Below, piece by piece: positions 44,402 to 57,064 of a stretch of DNA of 64,000 nt. This DNA is from Knufia peltigerae. Taxonomy: Eukaryota; Ascomycota; Eurotiomycetes; Chaetothyriales; Trichomeriaceae. Position 1 is the first letter of the stretch, and each line of letters begins with the position of its first letter. The stretch lies in the NCBI GenBank assembly GCA_030247855.1, contig JAPDRN010000009.1, positions 186,001 through 250,000 on the forward strand, given 5' to 3'. Both the position numbers and the translations under genes were made by a program. The notes below the pieces were generated by a model. It made no database searches. It was not told the origin of the DNA and saw only the letters and a list, made by a program, of their open reading frames with translations.

Positions 44402-47400
44402 TCACACCTTTCTTTTCCCTTTTGGCATTCTCAGAACCCAATACAATGCGAGAGCGGCCGCAATATTGAACGCCACATACACCCACATGAGTCCAAAGTT
44501 GCGCCAACGGTCGTCGTAGTATGAGTTGATTCCAGCCAGGTAAACATTCGTTTCCTTGATCTTGCAAAATTTGCACTTGACGGTGGCATCGGAGTCCAGC
44601 AGATATCCGCCGGCCCTTGAGATGTAATCGGCCATGTACTGGCCACACGTTTGTCCTCCTGGTGGACTGAGTGTGATGTATTCGTTGCTCGCACAAGTAA
44701 TATCGACGTTTGCCAGGCCTGTCGATAGGATTGCCGAGATGAAATAGTTCAGTGGCGACACTCGGTACAGGAACACCCAGAAGCCGGGCATCTGGTCCTT
44801 TGTGGCCAAGACGCCACAGAAGAAGAAGATCAAGACGAATAGGAAGTTCGCATTGTTACCTCCTTCGTCTGCCGTCTCCGCGAACGTGATGCACATGTTG
44901 GCAAAGGTGCTGACAAAGATCATAAACACCCAGAACAAAAGCCACATCAACGCTGCTCGTTCCGTGCCCTGATCTGCGGCGTTGGCGTTCTTGTAGAAGC
45001 CGACAGGATAGTACACAAATGCCCACATGAAGACCGAAGCCAGAGTATTCCAGGGCATCTCGGCAACGATCTGGCTAAGCATAAAGACTTTCCAAGAGTA
45101 CGTCTTTGCCGGGCGCTCGCGGACTTCGTAGAGGGAGCGTTGTGTGACAAAATGTGGCAGCTGTTGGTCCACGAGCTGGCCGAAAATTGAAGTCAACTCG
45201 AAAATGGCAAACATTTGGTTCTGAAGACCCTGGATGGAGAGAGGACTGTTGATGAAAACGAGGCCGATGAAGAGACTGGCCGAGATACATAGACTGAGTT
45301 TGGAGTAGATGTACGTGGGCGTTCGCCAGTACTGTTGGAAGACACGCTGTGTGACAATGATGAATTGTTGCCAAAATGGTGCTGCAAACTCTCGATAAGC
45401 GGCATGATCCCTTTCCTCGTCAAGAGAAGGCCTCTCGACTTTCTTCTGGTCACGAAGACGTGCCAGCTCATTTTGGACTTTCTGGTACTCTGGGCTTAAA
45501 CGCCACGTTCGATGCCAGTCAACATCTGAACTGCATCCTGGTGCTGCTCCGATGGTTTCAAGCATCCATTCTGCTGGGTTGGCCCCTGGTGGACATGGTA
45601 ATGTGCCATTTCTTTCGAAATATCCTGTCAATATTTCCGAGTTCTTCCCAATGTCGCCTGGAATAATAATGATTAGAGAAAAAATTGATAGTCGCTTCTG
45701 TACTTACCGAAGTAAACAGTCTGGCCTCCCTCCTGAAGTAGCAAAAGACGGTCAAACCGTTGGAACAACATTGCTGAAGGCTGATGAATGGTGCATAGAA
45801 TTGACTGTCCAGCTTTAGACAGCTTTTCCAAGAGGTCCAGGATAGCCCAACTGGTTTGAGAATCGAGACCTGAAGTTGGCTCATCAACGAAAAGCAACAA
45901 TGGTGGTTTGGCAGCCAGTTCAACACCGATTGTCAAGCGTTTGCGTTGCTCCACGTTCAGACCCTCGCCTAGAACACCAACGACGGCATCGGCATATTCT
46001 TGCATGTCCAGGAGTTGAATGACTTCCTCGACATAAGCCAGTTTCTCCTCCTTCGAGGTGCTTGCTGGTTGCCTAAGTAATGCTGAAAACTTCAGGGCCT
46101 GACCGGTGAGGTCAGTATTTTCCCGTGCTGGTGGTTGTTTTTTCAATATCAATAAGCTGGCTAACTTACCTCACGAACAGTGCTGGTATCCAAATGTAGA
46201 TCAAGTTGTTGAGCGTAGCCCGTTTTACGCTGAAAGCTTTCATCACGGATCTTTCCATCTACCAACATCTCGCCGGTGAGAACACCCACACCCGTACGCC
46301 TATCAGCTAGACAATCGAGCAATGTCGTCTTGCCAGCGCCAGACACACCCATCAATGCTGTGAGCGTACCAGGTCTGACCCATCCATCCACTTGATCCAG
46401 TAGCCGGCGAGTCTTCTTCTTGATCTTGATATCATAGCATACGTTATTCCAGTGGAACACACTTGTAGAGCCCTGGAAAGTCATCCCCTTTTCGAAACTG
46501 GCAATGTGTCCACGGGAGCTCATCACAGTTGACACTGGACCAGTGACAGACATTTCCATGTCATTTCCACCTTTCCGTGCGGACGATGGGATGAAACCTC
46601 TGCGAAAGACGAGAACCTCGCCTTTGGACTTTTTGGCGGAGATTAATTCGCTACTGATGAAGTAGACTAGGTGGTTGAAGACCGCCATAGCAATGATGAT
46701 ACCGACATTTCGCCATTTATGGCTGTGTTCGTAGCTGTAGGCTGAGCTGATATAGTGACTTCCGTTCACATATGACTGCCCGGGAACAGCACCGATTGCA
46801 TTGCAAGCAATATGGCTCGCAGAGACATTGGTGTAATCGGGAATATAGGCAGAGCAAGCAAAGCTGCGACCATAGAACTCATTGACCATGAGCGCTTCAT
46901 ATGCGAACGCCACAGGGTCAAGATAGTTGATCCATCTACACCAGCTAGGCATGTAATCGACTGGGACAACAAAGCCAGTGAAAATGAGCAGGGCGAGTAG
47001 GACAAGTGCCGCAGGGACCATTGCCTGTTGCTCGGTACGGGACAGCGAGGCTCTTTGAAAATATTAGCACCATGGTTGCGTACTTTGAAAGCACCAGTAC
47101 CTACATGGATCTGAAGACTCCAGACATGGCCAAGACAGTCAAGAATGATACGAGCAGGTAATAAAAGAATGGTCCTGGTGCTCTGTTGAGATTGGTCATG
47201 AAGTAGAACACGATGTTGAAGGAGATACAGTTGACTATTTTGGCGGGCAGATCGACCAATACTGATGCATATGATTCGGCAGAAGGATGATAGAAGGCAT
47301 AACGAGACTGCTTTTCCACGATCGGTCGTTGAGCGTAAAGCGTGAGGATCTCGAGCATAGATGCAAAGGCGTTGAACAAAATGGCAATGAAGAGAACGAC

Positions 47401-49059
47401 AGCCCGGCCGTAGAAGGAATCTGTGTCCATCCTCATGTTGTAATATAGAGAAGAGATAATGAAGGCCATCTGTGGAATGTCAGCATGTGTTTCCTGGTCT
47501 TTGGATCTCTGGGAAAGGACTCTTTCTACTCACAACTATGTTCCCGATTCCCATCGTAAGTGTTAGTGACGGATCTGCTCTGAGCCTCTGAAAACCGCGG
47601 ACGATGCAGAGCTGAACCTGTTCGGCATAAGTCAGCGTATAAGGTGATCTGACTCGCTGTCCAATGGCCTGATGTTGTCTCTTGAGGTGCCGAAAAGCCT
47701 CTGCGTCGGGACCACCGATAGGATGTTGTTTTTTGTATTCGCTAATTTCCGCTTGTAGAGAATCGTAGTCAGGACTTTTCTTCCATGCCGCCACGAACTC
47801 TTCAACTGTTCGCGGTGGATTGTAACCAGGTCTGACGTTGCGTTCAGCTGAAAAGGTCATGGAAGTCAAGAAGTCAGGGGTTGTCCGCCGGGCAGGGCAA
47901 TCGAAACCCAGGTTTTCAAAGTATTCTTTGGCCTTTGATGCTGGTCCAAAGTAGATTTGGCGACCTTCGAATAAGACTGTTACCTTATCAAACTGATCAT
48001 ATGCGGTCTGTGGAGCTTGGTACATTGATACAGCGCATGTTTGGCCGAACAACTCCGACTGCAGCCTCAATGTCTTACAGAACTCGATTGCGTTGGCTGA
48101 GTCCAGACCGCGCGTCGAACTTCAGCTGATGATTAGTGAGTTTCTGGTCAAGAGGCTCTGCCAGACTTACTTGTCCCAACACTGGAATGGTGCATTTGCA
48201 AGGGTTGCTTCTGCGATGGTTACCCGCTTCCGTTCACCCCCAGACACCCCCCGGACATATTGGTCTCCGACTTTCGTATGGAGTGTATGGGTTATCCCAT
48301 ACATTGCCATAACAACATCGCGCAGATGGTCACAGTATCTATGAACCAGGCTTAGTGATAGATGGAGCCACGCAGGAGAACTTACTGGTTTCGTTGGGTG
48401 CCAGGCGGCAAGTTTCTCCCGCAGCGTGCTCGGGCAGCGAAGGACAATGTCTCGCCGACTGTCAACTGAGGAAAATGAACGTCCATTTCTGCAGTGTAAA
48501 TGGCATCGCCCCGATGCTGATAACGCATCTCATCGGCTGACAGTCCATGATAGTTGAAATATGAACCTTTACCAACATAGACGCCATTCGTTTCTCCTGA
48601 TAGAGATTTGAGGAAAGTTGAGCAACCGGATCCGGGCGGCCCCAAAACAGCACACATCTCGCCAGGATTAATGAGGCCATCAAAGTCTCGTAGGATGTCT
48701 ATCCGAGTCTGGCCACCCTGCTTTGAAAAGATACGGCGTGCCATCTCAGGTAGAGCTAACCAAACATTTCCAACATCTTTCTGAAAGTCGGTTGGCGTAC
48801 CGTAGCCAAAGACATTGACGTTTTCAAAGCACAATCCGACCTGACGAAACTGTCGACCATGCTTATTGGCAATCCTGACAATGTTGGTAGCCCATACACG
48901 CGCATTGAATTTGTCGCTTCGAGGGTTCAAGGGAGAATCGTCGGTTTTCAAGATGGTAGTTGTTTCTGAAACCCCTGGGCCATCATGCGTGTACTCTCGT
49001 GCCAATTCCTTCACGATAGATTGACGTGCCTCCATGGATTCTGCCTCTTCCGGCCCCAT
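44402..49059 (-). CDS. PDR-type (ABCG full-length) multidrug ABC transporter
   Basis: Seven exons: 49059-48386, 48338-48171, 48119-47534, 47469-47105, 47052-46170, 46098-45708 and 45657-44402. All phases agree, giving 1440 residues. Topology is (NBD-TMD)x2. NBD1 has the PDR-type Walker A GPPGSGCSTF (Cys for Lys region), signature VSGGERKRVTIAE and Walker B-like CWDNSTRGLDSANA. NBD2 has canonical GVSGAGKTTLLDCLADR, degenerate signature LNVEQRKRLTIG and LLFVDEPTSGLDS. Extracellular loops between late helices are Cys-rich (TCASNEY, GGQTCGQYM, KCKFCKIKE). These are plasma-membrane exporters of drugs, sterols and weak acids. It is divergent from a Zn2Cys6 gene, a frequent arrangement for regulated PDR pumps. 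Confidence 0.94.
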
Positions 49060-49651
49060 CTCGGATCGCTATATCTCAATCTGGGGCAGTCTTGTTCGGC
49101 AATATAGATGCTCAAGTTGCTGCCGGTAAGTGCGCTAAGAGAAGAACAAAACACGTCGAGAGGAGATAGAAGGGATGTTCGAGGCTGCGGCATTATGACA
49201 GAGTCCCTACCATTAAGTATTATACGCCCGGATTCATCCAGGTCGTTCATCGCCAATACGGATATGAGACAAGGGGGAAAAAGTCCGTCTACGTCCGCAA
49301 TCCCTGCATCCTTTGGAACCAGTTCATGACTGAAGTAAGTGGTAGTGCCATCAAACAGAAATATTCAGAGGTCAATGAGGTCGATGCGGGTAGCGGATTG
49401 TTGGTGAGTCCGTTTCCCGCTTTCGGCCGACGGATATAATGATTGACCGTGATTGGACAATATAGCAATAACTCCGTCTATATGCGCTCTCGTCCGTGTA
49501 ACCTCATCTCAACTTCCATCTTCCGTCTTCCTCGCGAGAAAAATCTTCTATAGCAACCTGCTGTTACAGGCCACGGCGATTTCTACAAAAGTCCGGATCA
49601 CACCTGAAAATTATCTCATCACCGGGCCGAAACACTCCAACTCACTGTTCA
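49060..49651. promoter_or_regulatory. Divergent promoter, ABC transporter / Zn2Cys6 regulator
   Basis: 592 bp with no gene. TTCCG occurs near 49519 and CCGGA near 49590; no full CGGAA/TTCCG palindrome was found. Confidence 0.45.
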
Positions 49652-52316
49652 ATGGACCGAAAACAGCGTCGACGCCGAAGGCCAGCATTGTCCTGCCTCG
49701 AATGCAGGCGCCGAAAGATCAAGTGCGATCGGAATGAGCCTTGCACTCATTGTGTCTCAGCCAAATTACAATGCACGTACAAATTTTACGCCGATCCAGT
49801 CATCGATGTACAGCAGCAGAGTCTTGGAGGGAGTAGTACACTGAGCTCTTCGGTCGTAAGTCCGTCTAGGTCGGCCCCGGTGTCAACTACTCTTCGCAGT
49901 CGACATGCATCGTCGGATATGCAACAGACCAACAATGATCGTCACCATGACCAGTGCCCTCCTCACTATGGGCCAGAAACACCACTACCAGAGAATCTTG
50001 TTCATCCATGGGGCCCTCGAGCCACAGCAGCAGCACGACACAAAGACCAGTCAAACACACCAGTAGTACCACAACTTCAGTTCAATGACTCTGCCACCAA
50101 TACCCCCAACCACAACAGCCGTCAACCCCACAGTGGGATTGAGGCAACTCTCGGTAGTCGTTATCATCAAGCACAGAATGAGGACGATGGCCATCAAGCG
50201 GGTCTTCAAAGCCTTTTGCAGCGCATCCGGAAGCTCGAACAAGCTTCCACAATCGGCTCTGCACATGCTTTATCCGAAACCGCTCAGGATATTATTGCTA
50301 GTCGGTCTGGTCTAAGTGAGTCCCAGACCATTCTTGACAAGTCAAGGATGCTCAGGTGGAGTCATTGGCTGGGAACTGCTCCAGAGGTCAGTATGCCTTT
50401 TTGTGATCGATTCACCAACAATGGTGATACGTCGTCCTGACTTCTCTGAGATCTCCAGTTCCATCTAATTGGCGACTGTTATATCGAAGTCCTGGGTCAC
50501 TCAAAGAATTTCTCTAAAGGTGATGCCGAGATACAAGCACTACTAGTCCGAATAGGCAACGGCCTTCAGAAATGCAAGAGCATAGCGAGACGAATCAAGC
50601 TCGGCAAACCTACAAGATGCTTATCATGGCGTGAGTTTGCATTATCTACGCCATCTCGGGCCGTTGCAGATACGATGGTCAATCTATATGTGAGTACAGT
50701 ACTAACTAGCCGGTATAAACACCAACTCATACGACCCTGCCCTCTCATGTATGGTAATTCCCGCAATTTTAACAGATAAATAGTTCCAATCATTCGAATC
50801 AACACATCGAATCCTCCATATACCCACGTTTTGGTCTGAGTATCGAAGATACTGGGATGACCCAGAGCGAACAACACCCGATTTGCGCCTCAAGATTCTT
50901 CTGGTCATCGCGATAGGTTCAAGCCTATCGGAATATAGCGACACGGACACTAATTTCCACAACATGGTCCATCAGTGGGTGTACACGGCCCAAGCATGGC
51001 TTTCCGGGCCCCTGGAAAAGGATCGTTTGAACATCAACGGCCTACAGATCCACTGCCTCACTATTCTGGCTCGTCAAACGTTTGCTATTGGCGGCGACCT
51101 TGTATGGATGTCCATGGGCTCCCTCATCCACCGGGCAATGCAGATGGGTTTGCACCGAGACCCCACACACCTACAGACCATGTCGATACTTCAATCCGAG
51201 ATGCGGCGACGTCTGTGGGCGACCATCATCGAAATGGTCCTCCAGGCATCACTGGACTCTGCCATGCCTCCAAGAATCTCATTCGATGACTTTGATACCT
51301 TGGCACCGTCCAACGTCAACGACGACGAAATATCCGAAGACACATCAACACCAAGCGGTAATTCACTCGTCCCCCATGCCAGAAACATATACACCTCGAC
51401 ATCCATCCAACTTTTCCTTCTCGATTCTTTGCCGACTCGACTACGCATCCTTCACCTCCTCAACGGTCTACACACGGGACTGTCCTACACGGAAGTTCTG
51501 GCATTGACAACCCACCTCAACGACACGTGTCGAGAATACAGCACTTTTATGAAGGAGAACCGCGCCATCACAGCCTTCCATCGAAATTTACTGGATTACC
51601 TCGTGCGTCGGTTCGTGATCGTTCTCCACTGTCCCTTCATGAGTAAAGCCCGCACGAACCCACTCTTTTATTACTCGGTCAAGGCGAGCCTGGACGCAGC
51701 CATGTCTGTCATTTCTCCTGAACCCGACAAAGGGTTCTCCCACCTCATGACCATCGGAGGTGGTCTGTTCAGGGAAGGGCTGTGGCACGCGCAGACGGTC
51801 ATCTGTCTGGAACTCTTGGGCGAGGTCGACGCTCAAGCCTCCGACGGGACATTGCACCGCAAATCCGCCTATCGCGACCTCCTGAAGCAGGCTGTGCGAG
51901 ACATGATGGTCTTGGTCACGGAACGTATTCGACACCGTGAAACGAATATCAAATCTCACATGTTTTTGAGTATGATACTCGCCCAGGCCGAAGCCACGGC
52001 CGAAACGACGGCGCTGGACGCGCCGTCGCCGTCGCCCCGTCTGCGTATCGCGCAGAGTGCAGTCGAGAGTTTGGAGGTTTGTATTGGATTACTTCAGGAT
52101 CGAGTAGACACGAGCACCACGACGACGTTTCCCAGTCCAATGGACGTGGGTCTGGGGGCGTCGAATCCACCCGACGGCACAGGCTTACAAGGTGGAGGAG
52201 AATATGGTAGTCAGGGGTTCTACGGGACCGGTGTTGGTGGTATCGGAGGAGGTTTTGATCTTGCCGATTTGGACTTGGAATTTTTTCTGCCTGATGCAGG
52301 ATTCAATTATCAATAG
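49652..52316 (+). CDS. Zn2Cys6 fungal transcription factor
   Basis: Exons 49652-50386, 50459-50689 and 50784-52316 give 832 residues. Residues about 15-41 form the zinc cluster (SCLECRRRKIKC...CTHCVSAKLQC) after a very basic start (RKQRRRRR). A Ser/Gln/His-rich linker follows, then a coiled-coil-like LQSLLQRIRKLEQA. The Fungal_trans domain contains STHRILHIPTFWSEY, GSLIHRAMQMGLHRDP and SEMRRRLWATIIEMVLQASL. The C-terminus is Gly-rich and acidic (GGGFDLADLDLEFFLPDAG), an activation-like tail. It is divergent from the PDR transporter, so control of that pump is a natural inference. Confidence 0.9.
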
Positions 52317-52459
52317 ATGTGATTTATTGATCGGTGATCGTGATGCAAGGTTTTACTTGACGGATGAATCTATCTAGACACCCATGACCCATGTACAAGG
52401 TGTATACGCATGAATCGAGTCAGTCGTATATGATTGCCTGTATACTGTTTGGTGGTATC
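52317..52459. other. Convergent 3' spacer
   Basis: 143 bp between the regulator and the SDR gene; nothing seen. Confidence 0.4.
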
Positions 52460-54101
52460 CTACTGTGCAGTCTGTGTAGAAGCAGCCATTGTCCTAATCG
52501 AAGCTGCTAGTGCCGCCTTTTGTAAACTATTCCACGGCTCTCCTTGGTCATCATCCAATTGAGCATCCACGTAACCATGTTCTGCGACCGATCGAGGAAG
52601 AATTGCGAATGAGTGGCCTGCCACAGAAATTTTAGTATTTGTTTTTTGCACCCTGCTAGTATACAGGTAGGCTTCCTGAATGACCATCCATGGGCAAGGT
52701 CAAGGAGTAGTGAAGTGAGCCTGCCAAAGAGAAGGGAAAAAACATACCATTGATACTCTTATCACAAGCGATCCTCAATACCGCAGTTGTACAGTCGGCC
52801 GTCTCGGAGAACTCGATCCCTTTTGAAGCCAATCTTTCAATGACTTGAGGTTTTAGGATCGTCGTTTTGGTGTACCTAAAATCAATGTCGACACGCGAAG
52901 CAGGGGTTAGCCTCCTCATCACGAATATGTTTTTGGTCGATGACGGGACTGTCATTGACCAAAAAACGAAGCGTCACGGCTGGACAATCAAACTGGACGG
53001 AAAAGGTCGGACGTACCAAGGAGCAATATAATTCACCCTTATACCTTCCTGCCACGAAGTCCACCTGGCACTCCTCATCAACCCTCTCAACCCGAATTTC
53101 GATGCCGAATATTGAAAGGATCCAGGTTGGTCGAGCAATCCCGCCACGCTACCCTTGAAGATGAAACATCGATCCCGGCCGTCCTCCGACTCGGGTCGTG
53201 CACGTAGATAATGTTGACCCAATTTGAAAGTGTACATTGCCCCGACTAGGTTGAGGTTGAGGATTCGTAATTCTGGTTTTGTAGGTTCGGTGGATGGATC
53301 TATTTTGACGACCCAGTCTTTTTAGCTCTCTCTGTCTCTCTCTCTCTCTGTTTCGGTCTTTGTACATGTCATGTATTTGTATAGACGTACCTTCTAGAGT
53401 AAAAATCTCATCTGGTCCAGTAATACCAGCATTGGCAACCACCACATCACAACTTTTAGAAGGTGATACTATGACTGCCAATTTGAACAAGACAACTTGA
53501 TCATCCCATGATGTTGCGTCACACTTGATGAATTGGACATTTCTATACCAAACAAGTAGAGTCAGAGATTATCCTGCTGACAACAAAGAATTTGTAGGAA
53601 AGGGGAAGATGAATCATACGATCCAAGTTCATCAACAAGTTTTTTTCCTTTGGTTTCATCAATATCACCAAAGGTCACAAAGGCCCTATTCGATCATCAC
53701 CGGTTCTCTTGTCAGTCAAACATACACATACACATATACAGACTCATAAATAAGCCCAGAAGAACTGGAGTGAACCATTGCCGAAGGTCTATCTAGATGA
53801 ACACGTAACATACCCTGCTTTGGCAAATGCCCGAACATGACTTTCTCCGAAACCGTTCGCACCTGTTGTGATATAGTTACACGATACATGTCAGAATAGA
53901 TCAAATTGTCAACGTCGAAAGGCATAGAGTGGTTGAACAAATGAACAGTTGAACGTTCGAACATTGGGCAAAGCCACTGTCGAGTCAAAGGTTGTCTAAC
54001 TCACCACCAGTAACGACGACACTTTTCCCCTTCAACACCGTCGTGTCAGGTTTGACCGAACAATCGACGGGGCCGGTGTTTGAGTACGGTGGCAACGGCA
54101 T
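52460..54101 (-). CDS. Short-chain dehydrogenase/reductase (15-PGDH-like SDR)
   Basis: Seven exons: 54101-54005, 53862-53814, 53685-53620, 53542-53391, 53299-53017, 52875-52748 and 52617-52460. All phases agree, giving 310 residues. Cofactor site SVVVTGGANGFGESHVRAF; Asp in VTFGDIDE suggests NAD(H). The structural motif is VVVANAGITG, and the catalytic set is FKGSVAGL (Ser) and YSASKFG (YxxxK). VNYIAPWYTKT is the usual post-catalytic stretch. Layout matches fungal proteins resembling 15-hydroxyprostaglandin dehydrogenase. It is unusually intron-rich: six introns, four of them at least 128 nt, take up nearly half of the gene. Intron 4 contains a TC microsatellite. Substrate unknown. Confidence 0.86.
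53329..53351 (+). repeat. (TC)n-type microsatellite in an SDR intron
   Basis: A run of mostly TC/CT dinucleotides (with TGTC interruptions) within intron 53300-53390. On the coding strand this is a GA-rich run between donor and acceptor, not the usual pyrimidine tract. Confidence 0.6.
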
Positions 54102-54675
54102 TGCGGATTTCTGTTTGTTGCGGCAGCTTTAGGACCCTTTCAGAAAAAGGAGGGAGATTGTTTCCGTTCCGAAGATAAAACGTGGGATGTGGAATGTGGA
54201 AGTGGAAACCTCAATTACGGGGCTCGACTTCTAATAGATATATACCCTTTTATAGTCCCAACACCTGCTTTGTCCACGAGGAAACGGTTGAATGAGCCTC
54301 TGATGCTGTCAGGTTTGCGGGGAATCATTGAACGAAAACAACCGAGTCTTACCGAATCATGAGCTTCAATACGAGGATTGCGATTTCCATGGCGTAAAAC
54401 ATGCCGCGGCAAATGTCCGATTGTATACAAGTTCAAGTTTACCAAGAAAACAGACCAAGTGGTACTTTTCACCGATCGACGTGAGGTCAGGAGGTGTCCA
54501 ATATATATGACTACCTACCTGAATGTAATACCGGTCTCTGACGTCCATGGTTATAGACCTGTCGCCTGGTGGATCTGGCCACCCGTTTCTCCATTCCTAT
54601 TTTACCAGGTAACCACTTGGATTGATTGATCACTGTAGATACTCACATCATCTCATTTTCTATTCAGTATCATCG
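54102..54675. other. Intergenic region between SDR and GH76 genes
   Basis: 574 bp with no gene. TTTCCGTTCCG at about 54161-54171 lies 60 bp upstream of the SDR start. Confidence 0.45.
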
Positions 54676-56285
54676 TCATCCTCCTCCAAGTGAAATCCAT
54701 CCATACTCTGGAGCTTTGGTGTCATTCACCAATAAACTCTGAACGACCTCCAACACACTCAACGACTGTCCTACACCGATCGACCCATCCCATTTTCCCA
54801 TGTACCAATGAGCACCACACTTGAACCTGGCATCACCTGCGTCGACATTCGTGCAAGCCTTCACGGCTACCTTGGCACTACTCTTCAGCAAGCCCCCAAC
54901 CCTACCTTTCAGGTGCGGTACCAGCACCGTCGTATCAGCCATCCACCTTGCCAGATATGCCTTGAAACTGAATTGATCGACGTCACAACTCCAATCCAAT
55001 TCACAAGCCTGTTCCACCATGACACCACTGGCATTCTTCAACCCATCACTACCCCCATCGTCAGCCCCGAAAAACACGCGTTCTGCCACTCCAAGTAACC
55101 CTTCCGTGCGATTCGTCCACACCCCTCTTCGTTGCCTCACCCCGGTCCCCGCGGGTACAGTGATGTTGTGCATGACGGCGGCTCCATAAAGGTAAACTGC
55201 GATGTTATAACTCCACTGAGTATGGTCGAGTTTTGTACAATTCAACCCACTGTCAATCCCTGCTCCGTCATAAACATTGAGGTCTGTTGCTTCGACAAGA
55301 CCAATTCGTTCCGACCAATCCCACACCTTTTCCGCCCAGGTCAGGTAAGTCCCGTTTCCAGTGTACCTCGCCAGTCTTGCCGCAAGTTGAAAGAATCCCC
55401 CATTGCTGATGGAATTCTTGTAATCCCACCCGGCGGAAGAAGAAAAGACTTGCCACCTCAACCCGCCGCCACAGGTGTCACTCGACTTTTCCCACCTCGT
55501 GACGAAATCATCAAAAACATTCTCACAGATTCGAAGCCAAGAAGGGTACCGAGGTGAAGGGGGGTCGGGGAAAGAATGTTCCGCGGCGAACATGGCCGCA
55601 AAGGCCCAGAATGCGATATCATCGTTACCCTGTCATATCACAACAACAGAGGAGGATGTGTTAGCATGTTGAAACCCTATCATCTCGAAGGGGACTGGGA
55701 CATTGAGTGTTCTACTATTGTAGATACAAGTCCCGTGTCATGCATGACACGAAACGTCCCAGGTAAGTAAGAAGTCGAAATACACACCTCATCAAACATT
55801 TCTGCAACGGGTAAATAATTGTTCGTTGGTGAAATCTGGCTGACCAGAGCCATCCAGGTGATGTTGTTGTAACTCTCGTCGCCCGTGAACAACCAGTAAT
55901 GCAACATCCCGTCCCAAGCCGCGCCACTGAGCCACCAGTAATACGGCGGATAAGGGAACTTGCCCAGCGTCCCGCCGGTACGGTTGCCGTTGTAGAATGA
56001 CTGTAGGCTGTAGGCGGCCACGGAGGCGGCGTGGCGTATGGATGCGTCGTCGCTGACGTTCAAGGGGATACCGCCGTCACGTTGCTGCTGTTGTTGCGTC
56101 GCCGCAGCAGCAGCGGCCACATTCGATGACGAGGTGCCCGGGTCGGTGGTGGTGATGACCATGGACGGTGATGCGTCAACTTGGCAACGAGAGAATTTTT
56201 GCGACAACGTAGCCATCATCATCATCACAACCAGTAGCAGTGACACAAGTGTCGTCCTACTACTGTGACCGCCGTAGACCGTCAT
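54676..56285 (-). CDS. GH76 family alpha-1,6-mannanase (Dfg5/Dcw1-like)
   Basis: Exons 56285-55788 and 55629-54676, with a 158-nt intron, give 483 residues. The N-terminus has a secretion signal (TTLVSLLLVVMMMMATLS) followed by a low-complexity Ala/Gln stretch. GH76 features: YPPYYWWLSGAAWDGMLHYW, NYLPVAEMFDE, the catalytic Asp pair in GNDDIAFWAFAAM, and GGGLRWQVF. Then NGGFFQLAARLARYTGN and DQFSFKAYLARWM. Yeast homologues transfer GPI glycans to the cell wall and are essential. There are several N-glycosylation sequons. No hydrophobic GPI-addition tail is seen: the protein ends in APEYGWISLGGG, so it should be secreted or wall-associated by other means, unless the true end lies in an unseen exon. 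Confidence 0.9.
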
Positions 56286-57064
56286 CTTCTTTGGTCTTCT
56301 CTACCCAACCCCTCTCCTACTGCTGCGGTGGTTTCGTTTTTGGAGACTGACAGCGACGACAACGATGCCTTCGATGAACAACGAAGACCTTGAACTGTTT
56401 CAAGAAACATTGCTAAAGTCAACCAAAGTTGTGTTATTTGTTGACCGGCATCTGTAAGCTTCAAGAAGTGTTGGCGGAATTGGGGTGCCCGGCGATCTGT
56501 GAATGCGAAGGCTTCGTGGCTAGTCAATATGCAAAGTGGCACTGTGCATATTTGTAATCTTGCTGTCGATATCGCCGCATCACATGTGGCAAGGGAGTAA
56601 TAACACGAACACGAAGGATGGGATATCAAAAAGCATTCGAGGTTGACAGAAATCAAGACCAAGATCAAGATCAGGGTCAAGATGACGTTGGTTTCCTCGA
56701 TCTACAGTAAGGATGATGGAGATACAAACAATCCGATTGATCCGAACGTCGATCATCAGCCACCCCAGATCTAGATCACCAAGTCAACATCTGGATGGAC
56801 ATGACTAGACTCAGATTTGTTGCTTTGATGTTCGCGTACTCGTAGCAAGCTATGATAGGGTTGTAGGTTGGTTGTATTCCTACATCTCACAGCCAAATCT
56901 TGTCCTTCATGGCTACGATCGACATGCGCAAGTCTTAAGTTACTACACAAACAGCTTCAACTTGTGGACAAGCCTCTTGATCATTGTCGTGGAAACATGC
57001 CATAAAACATCATTCATCACCTTCACGCATCTCCAGAAAACACCTCTTCTTTGAACCCAAAAAT
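56286..57064. other. Intergenic region between GH76 and GYF genes
   Basis: 779 bp, no gene. Contains a short purine repeat of CAAGAT/CAAGAC units near 56653-56681 and is moderately AT-rich. Confidence 0.45.
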
